The translations under genes were made by a program, and so were the position numbers. The notes under the pieces were generated by a model, which made no database searches, was not told where the DNA came from, and saw nothing but the letters and a program-made list of their open reading frames with translations. Source: a virus. From it: a stretch of 25,451 nt of DNA. Of this stretch, positions 21,534 through 25,451 are shown one piece after another. The DNA lies in the IMG/VR virus record IMGVR_UViG_3300031851_000162, positions 1 through 25,451 of that record; one strand, written 5' to 3'. Each line of letters starts with the position of its first letter. The stretch's first letter is position 1.

Positions 21534-21788
21534 ATGACACAGGCTATCCTTGCCGCACACGGTTACAGCACAAAAGTTATCGAAGCATTATTCGATCTAA
21601 TGAGATATGCAAATGATGCACGTAGAGAGCGTAGAGCAATCCGTGAAACAGAAAAAGCTTTAGCAAAACTTTCTAACGCCGAACTAGACGATATTGGTAT
21701 CGCTCGAGGCGACATCTATTCAATCGCACGTAAAAAAGAAGTTATCTATAATTGTATTGAAAACAATAATTTGCGGGGGTGGGTCTAA
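21534..21788 (+). CDS. DUF1127-family small protein
   Basis: I use ATG 21534 (84 aa), with GGAG 7 bp upstream; an in-frame ATG at 21492 lacks a site. The protein has a charged Arg-rich helix (Ala-Arg-Arg-Glu-Arg-Arg-Ala) and then Leu-Ser-Asn-Ala-Glu-Leu-Asp-Asp-Ile-Gly-Ile-Ala-Arg-Gly-Asp-Ile, the DUF1127 (YjiS-like) hallmark. In alphaproteobacteria such proteins affect RNA turnover and metabolism; a phage copy may act on host RNA or regulation. It overlaps the next gene by one base. Confidence 0.82.
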   Translation: MTQAILAAHGYSTKVIEALFDLMRYANDARRERRAIRETEKALAKLSNAELDDIGIARGDIYSIARKKEVIYNCIENNNLRGWV

Positions 21789-21964
21789 TGACAGCTTTAG
21801 TAGCAAACTATGTATTTTCACCGTTGTCGGGATTCTGGTCATCAGTAGATCGTTATTCGCAGATAGTGGGGTACTCACGGGCGGCATCGGAACTCGCAAG
21901 ACAGGGTTACCACGAGGAATCGAAACAGTGTATGTTAGAGATTACGAAGTTACAAAATAAGTAA
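21788..21964 (+). CDS. Small protein coupled to the DUF1127 gene, unknown
   Basis: ATG 21788 overlaps the preceding stop (TAATG) and follows a G-rich site. The 58-aa product has a mildly hydrophobic start and a helical second half (Ser-Arg-Ala-Ala-Ser-Glu-Leu-Ala-Arg-Gln-Gly-Tyr-His) that also resembles segments of bacterial DUF1127-type proteins. It ends just before a double hairpin terminator. Confidence 0.65.
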   Translation: MTALVANYVFSPLSGFWSSVDRYSQIVGYSRAASELARQGYHEESKQCMLEITKLQNK

Positions 21965-21970
21965 CACTAA

Positions 21971-22018
21971 ATAGACTTGAAGTCTATTGTGAACAGAGGG
22001 GCTTTGCTCCTCTTTTTT
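21971..22018 (+). terminator. Double-hairpin terminator
   Basis: A perfect 7-bp hairpin (21971-21977 with 21981-21987, 3-nt loop) is followed by an 8-bp stem with one G-T pair (21995-22002 with 22006-22013) and a T-tract to 22018. The second hairpin is a standard rho-independent terminator. Confidence 0.9.
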
Positions 22019-22026
22019 ATTGGGTA

Positions 22027-22608
22027 ATGATTATGCGACAAGAAAAATTAAAACTATTATACAACATATCAACATGGGATAAGATTGGTCTAAACTTTTG
22101 GGGTATACCCAAAGCAGGCAATACATCAATCAAATATCTATTGCATCAAGTATCTAGTAATGATATACTAGAATCAGATGAAAAAACGCAGTGGGTTCAT
22201 GACCACGAATATACGACATACATCTCACCAGATCAAGCACTCAATAATGAGTTTGCTAATATTGCTGTTACACGTAACCCGTATAAAAGGTTTATCAGCA
22301 TGTGGAAAGATGTTAAAAGAAGAGGTCCTGAGTTTGCAGTATCATGTAAAACTGTAGATGAATTCTTGTTTTACTTAGAAAATACACTAGACAAGAAACG
22401 GAACGTTCACTTCAGAACTCAGAGATACTTTTTACATGAAAATGTGAAGTGTATAGATATTACTGATACAGACGCATTACAAACTTATTTGAATCATCCT
22501 ATACCACATAAGAATATACTTGAGGGTGACATACAATTGAGTGACAGCCAAAAAGAAAGGGTATACAATGTATATAAAAATGATTTTGAATTTTTGGGAT
22601 ATAAATGA
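22027..22608 (+). CDS. Sulfotransferase family protein
   Basis: The 193-aa protein has the two PAPS-binding signatures of sulfotransferases: Gly-Ile-Pro-Lys-Ala-Gly-Asn-Thr-Ser (26-34, 5'-phosphosulfate loop) and Ile-Ala-Val-Thr-Arg83-Asn-Pro-Tyr-x-Arg-Phe-x-Ser91-Met-Trp (79-93, 3'-phosphate site). It would transfer sulfate from PAPS to a hydroxyl or amino group. It is short, but both ends look natural. ATG 22027 or 22033 may be the start. The next gene overlaps it (ATGA) and may act on the same substrate, perhaps a surface glycan or a virion component. Confidence 0.82.
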   Translation: MIMRQEKLKLLYNISTWDKIGLNFWGIPKAGNTSIKYLLHQVSSNDILESDEKTQWVHDHEYTTYISPDQALNNEFANIAVTRNPYKRFISMWKDVKRRGPEFAVSCKTVDEFLFYLENTLDKKRNVHFRTQRYFLHENVKCIDITDTDALQTYLNHPIPHKNILEGDIQLSDSQKERVYNVYKNDFEFLGYK

Positions 22609-23183
22609 ATAAAATTTTATTACTAGCAAGTGGAATGTCTGCCAATGAAGTACATGACTATGATTACAAAGCAAACGGCTGGACTATCGTAGCGATTAAT
22701 AATGGTTGGCAAGTGACAGAAGATTGGGATCTATGGGTTCGACCAGGTGACTTCGATGGTAAAGTACCAGAGGTGATCAAAGATACTCAAGAAGTGTGTG
22801 CGAAGTATGCAGAAAGCCTAAACCACTTTGGTGGACATAAAGAGTGTGGATTCTCAATTACCTTATGTGCGTCTTACTATGCTCTTTGGAAATATAAGCC
22901 TAGCGTTATAGGGTTCTTGGGTGCTGATATGAACTACACACCTGATGCAGATGGTAATACTCATATCTATGGTGTAGGTAGCGATATTAAGAAGCGTGGT
23001 ATACCTGATCCAGACAGAATGGTTCGACAGTATGCAAAAGGTAATGAGAACTATCTAAATGACATCTATATGCGCCTTGTAAGCGAAGCAGAGCGATGGT
23101 CTAACTGTAAGGTATACAATCTATCAAGTGTTATTGACACTAGATTACCATATAATAAAGCGAAACCATTTGACTTTCAGTGA
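22605..23183 (+). CDS. Putative glycan-active protein (GT42/DUF115-like pattern)
   Basis: The 192-aa protein begins Ile-Leu-Leu-Leu-Ala-Ser-Gly-Met-Ser-Ala-Asn-Glu and Val-Ala-Ile-Asn-Asn-Gly-Trp (nucleotide-binding-like), then has Trp-Asp-Leu-Trp-Val-Arg-Pro-Gly-Asp-Phe-Asp and Ile-Gly-Phe-Leu-Gly-Ala-Asp-Met-Asn-Tyr. This pattern resembles sialyltransferase-like (GT42) and DUF115 proteins, but the similarity is weak. It overlaps the sulfotransferase gene by 4 bp, which suggests one pathway. The function is unproven. Confidence 0.55.
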   Translation: MNKILLLASGMSANEVHDYDYKANGWTIVAINNGWQVTEDWDLWVRPGDFDGKVPEVIKDTQEVCAKYAESLNHFGGHKECGFSITLCASYYALWKYKPSVIGFLGADMNYTPDADGNTHIYGVGSDIKKRGIPDPDRMVRQYAKGNENYLNDIYMRLVSEAERWSNCKVYNLSSVIDTRLPYNKAKPFDFQ

Positions 23184-23195
23184 GACATCTGATAT

Positions 23196-23203
23196 TATAA
23201 ATA
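23196..23203 (+). promoter_or_regulatory. Late promoter for the multidomain protein
   Basis: A perfect TATAAATA, 50 bp before the start at 23253, in the only gap between the glycan-active gene and the long ORF. Confidence 0.85.
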
Positions 23204-23252
23204 TGTCTATAAACTTGTAGTAAGTCTACGGAAAACCTACCAAGAGGAAAAC

Positions 23253-25451
23253 ATGGCAGATAAAGATGAAGACATCAAGGCAGATGACGTGCCTGAAAAA
23301 GATGACAAAAAAGTAGAAAAGAAGCCTGAGCCTAAGAAGAAATCTAAGGCTGATAAGGAAGATGAAGTTCTAGTAAAGAACTCTATCGAAATCAACCCAA
23401 AGCTAGAAGAAGCTAAAGGCGACACAGTTGTCTTAGGTTGGGGTCGTATGAATCCTATCACTTCAGGTCACGAAAAGCTTGTGAATAAGATTAACGATGT
23501 TGCTCGTAAAGAGAGTGGCAAGCCAGTTATCTATCTTACACACTCACAAGACCCTAAGAAAAATCCCCTATCCTACAATGACAAAGTAATGCTTGCAAAG
23601 AAAGCATTCGGTAGTGCTATTCAGAAGTCAAAAGCTAAGACTATCATGCAAGCACTAGGTGAACTAGAGAAGAAGTTTACTAAAGTCATTCTAGTTGTTG
23701 GTGCTGACCGCATCAAAGAGTTTGAAACTCTACTTAACAAATACAACGGCAAAGACTACTCGTTTGACAGCATCAAAGTTGTAAGCGCAGGAAGTCGTGC
23801 TGATCCAGATTCCGAAGAAGCAAAGTCACTATCCGCAGATTCTATGTCCGCATCTGTAATGCGTAAACTAGCAAGCGAAGGTGATTTTGAATCATTCAAA
23901 AAAGGTCTACCTAAGAAACTAGGTCGTAACGCAAAAGATGTTTACGATATGGTACGTGCAGGTATGAAGATTGCAGAAGAGATGGAACTAGACGAAGCAG
24001 TTCTATCACTACAGCAACGTAGACAACGTGCATTGACAATGCGTAGATACAAGAGTAAACTATCTGCGGCTCGTAAGCGTATGGCTAAGAGAGTATCTTC
24101 TAAAGCTAAGTTGCAGAAGAAAGCACGTAAGAAAGCAATCGCTCTTATTCGTAAGAAAGTTGCTGGTGCAAAAGGTGGATCATATAGTTCACTGAATCCT
24201 GCTGAAAAGATGCAGATCGATAAGCGTGTTGCAAAGCGTAAAGGTGCTATTGATCGTATCGCTAAGAAGATGTTACCAGTAGTACGTAAAGCAGACATTG
24301 CACGTGTATCAGGTAGAAAGATGAACGAAGAGTTTGAGAACCTTTTTGAAGTGGCACAAGATGCAGACATCAAAGATAAAAAAGGTACACAGCCAGCGAA
24401 GTATCATGCTGGTCTATCAAAGTCTACAAAAGATAAGCGTGACGCACACTTTAAAAGAGGTGCTAAGATGGATGATGATAACGATGCGGCGTACAAGCCC
24501 GCTCCAGGCGATGCAGAAGCGAAGACAAAGCCTTCTACGCATACTAAGAGATATCATCAGATGTTCAGTAAAGAAGGCAAGATCAAAACAGATGGTCGCT
24601 TTCGTGCTTTCCGTAAGAAGGTAACAGAAGACGCAGAACAGCGTCTACGTGATCAGCACAAAAAAGAAAAAGAAGATCAAACATCTGAACACGATAGAGA
24701 AATGGATAGAGTAAAAGCACGTAAGATGCGTACTCAGATCCGTGATCTAAAGAAAGAAGAGAACGAACAAATACTAGAGTGGATCACAGATATCGCAGAC
24801 GAAATCTTTGACTCTATTGAACTAGAAGAAGCAAAGGGCGATGAAGGCTTAAAGAAGAAAGCAGAGAAGTCTGGCATGCCACTTGGCATATTGAGAAAAG
24901 TTTACAACAGAGGTATCGCCGCATGGAGAACTGGACACAGACCAGGTACTACTCCTCAACAGTGGGGCTTTGCACGTGTTAACTCTTTCATCACTAAATC
25001 ATCTGGTACTTGGGGCAAAGCAGACGCAGACTTAGCCGCTAAAGTACGTAAAGAAGAAGTTGAAGAAGGCGCAGTGTCTCCTGCACAGAGAGCCGCAATT
25101 GCTATTTCTAAGAAAGCTAAGGCTGGTAAGCCTGGTTATGACAGCGAAGGCAAAGCGTTGAAAGAAGATTGTTGGAGTGGTTACAAGCAAGTTGGTATGA
25201 AGAAGAAGAACGGCAAAGACGTTCCTAATTGTGTACCAGAAGAAGAAAATGATCCAGCAATCGAAAAGCAGAAAGACGGCACGTACTCATATAAGCGTCA
25301 AGTCATCAAAGAAGAAATCGATGAGTTGTTTGAAGGATTCATGGCTAACAAAGTTAAGTCTGTTTCAATCAATAAAAAGATGTATGACCATGCACTAAAG
25401 ACATTGAAAGATGTTCTTACTCGCAAGCAGAAAGAAGCTAAAGCGAAGAAT
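23253..25451 (+). CDS. Multidomain cytidylyltransferase-like late polyprotein (3' end outside window)
   Basis: The frame runs 733 codons from ATG 23253 (AAGAGG upstream) to the window edge with no stop. Domains: 1-52, Asp/Lys-rich; 56-240, a nucleotidyltransferase with Gly-Arg-Met-Asn-Pro-Ile-Thr-Ser-Gly-His (64-73), Gly-Ala-Asp-Arg (150-153) and a Ser-Ala-Ser-x-Met-Arg end; 250-350, very basic helices; 372-500, charged linkers; 528-600, a DUF5824-like domain (Leu-Lys-Lys-Lys-Ala-Glu-Lys-Ser-Gly, Gly-His-Arg-Pro-Gly-Thr-Thr, Gly-Thr-Trp-Gly); 640-662, Cys-Trp-Ser-Gly-Tyr-Lys-Gln-Val-Gly-Met with Val-Pro-Asn-Cys. Sites of (Leu/Ile)-x-Glu type occur between domains: Leu-Glu-Glu/Ala at 51-54 and 524-527, Leu-Asp-Glu/Ala at 247-249, Leu-Phe-Glu at 364-366 and 692-694. 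I infer late expression and cleavage by the prohead protease into capsid-resident pieces. Confidence 0.75.
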   Translation, partial: MADKDEDIKADDVPEKDDKKVEKKPEPKKKSKADKEDEVLVKNSIEINPKLEEAKGDTVVLGWGRMNPITSGHEKLVNKINDVARKESGKPVIYLTHSQDPKKNPLSYNDKVMLAKKAFGSAIQKSKAKTIMQALGELEKKFTKVILVVGADRIKEFETLLNKYNGKDYSFDSIKVVSAGSRADPDSEEAKSLSADSMSASVMRKLASEGDFESFKKGLPKKLGRNAKDVYDMVRAGMKIAEEMELDEAVLSLQQRRQRALTMRRYKSKLSAARKRMAKRVSSKAKLQKKARKKAIALIRKKVAGAKGGSYSSLNPAEKMQIDKRVAKRKGAIDRIAKKMLPVVRKADIARVSGRKMNEEFENLFEVAQDADIKDKKGTQPAKYHAGLSKSTKDKRDAHFKRGAKMDDDNDAAYKPAPGDAEAKTKPSTHTKRYHQMFSKEGKIKTDGRFRAFRKKVTEDAEQRLRDQHKKEKEDQTSEHDREMDRVKARKMRTQIRDLKKEENEQILEWITDIADEIFDSIELEEAKGDEGLKKKAEKSGMPLGILRKVYNRGIAAWRTGHRPGTTPQQWGFARVNSFITKSSGTWGKADADLAAKVRKEEVEEGAVSPAQRAAIAISKKAKAGKPGYDSEGKALKEDCWSGYKQVGMKKKNGKDVPNCVPEEENDPAIEKQKDGTYSYKRQVIKEEIDELFEGFMANKVKSVSINKKMYDHALKTLKDVLTRKQKEAKAKN

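Noticed and set aside
22600-22607. TATAAATG at the end of the sulfotransferase gene
   Set aside because: One mismatch to the late consensus, in the last base, and it overlaps the next gene's start codon, leaving no leader.
24031-24062. TTGACA followed 17 bp later by TAAACT
   Set aside because: The -10 is poor and the site is deep inside the long late gene, far from any start codon.
23942-24373. 143-codon minus-strand open frame
   Set aside because: It lies wholly inside the multidomain protein gene, opposite its basic region, and is composition-driven.
1-25451. CRISPR arrays, insertion sequences, integrase or attachment sites
   Set aside because: No regularly spaced repeats, transposase motifs or integrase motifs were seen on either strand.

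Overview
The window is a piece of a T4-like (tevenvirus-type) tailed phage genome. The evidence is the block of T4-type replication genes in T4-like order: dexA-like exonuclease, sliding clamp gp45, clamp loader gp44 and gp62, RegA, DNA polymerase gp43, UvsX and helicase gp41. They are interspersed with T4-type late promoters (TATAAATA) and sigma70-like early promoters (TTGACA, 17-bp spacer, TATNNT). Small Hsp20, DUF6356, DUF1127, MazG-like and sulfotransferase genes, and the conserved small ORFs between 45 and 44 and before uvsX, resemble those of marine T4-like myoviruses. The host is not given by the sequence; a proteobacterium is my best guess.

Layout. (1) 1-2989: a DNA-modification and nuclease corner. 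It holds the C-terminus of a C5-cytosine DNA methyltransferase, overlapped by a CmoA-like carboxy-SAM synthase, then a DUF262-HNH nuclease and a DexA-type exonuclease. (2) 2992-8530: a dNTP pyrophosphohydrolase-like gene, a glycosyltransferase, the clamp and clamp loader, MazG-like, RegA, small ORFs and dUTPase. (3) 8597-16296: Hsp20, small proteins including an unannotated 35-aa membrane peptide, DNA polymerase, a DNA ligase with an extra N-terminal domain, UvsX and gp41. (4) 16284-16456: a tiny unit on the minus strand with its own late promoter, a 28-codon ORF and a terminator; it is the only minus-strand gene seen. (5) 16518-18105: small early genes of unknown function behind two strong early promoters, closed by a terminator. 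(6) 18113-21414: a late operon of three proteins whose N-termini resemble the T4 capsid-targeting sequence, followed by two small ORFs. (7) 21534-23183: two small DUF1127-type genes, a terminator, a sulfotransferase and a possible sugar-transfer protein. (8) 23196-end: a late promoter and a 733-codon open-ended multidomain protein (cytidylyltransferase-like, basic and DUF5824-like domains) with several possible prohead-protease sites.

The two most interesting points follow. First, the methyltransferase/CmoA pair, with Arg in place of the usual motif X Asn, suggests that this phage carboxymethylates cytosine in its DNA; the flanking DUF262-HNH nuclease could act in the same modification contest. 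Second, a set of enzymes (two possible PD-(D/E)XK-type proteins, a nucleotidyltransferase-like protein and the cytidylyltransferase polyprotein) seems to be packaged in the capsid and would enter the cell with the DNA. Both are inferences from motifs and gene order; no search or computation was run.
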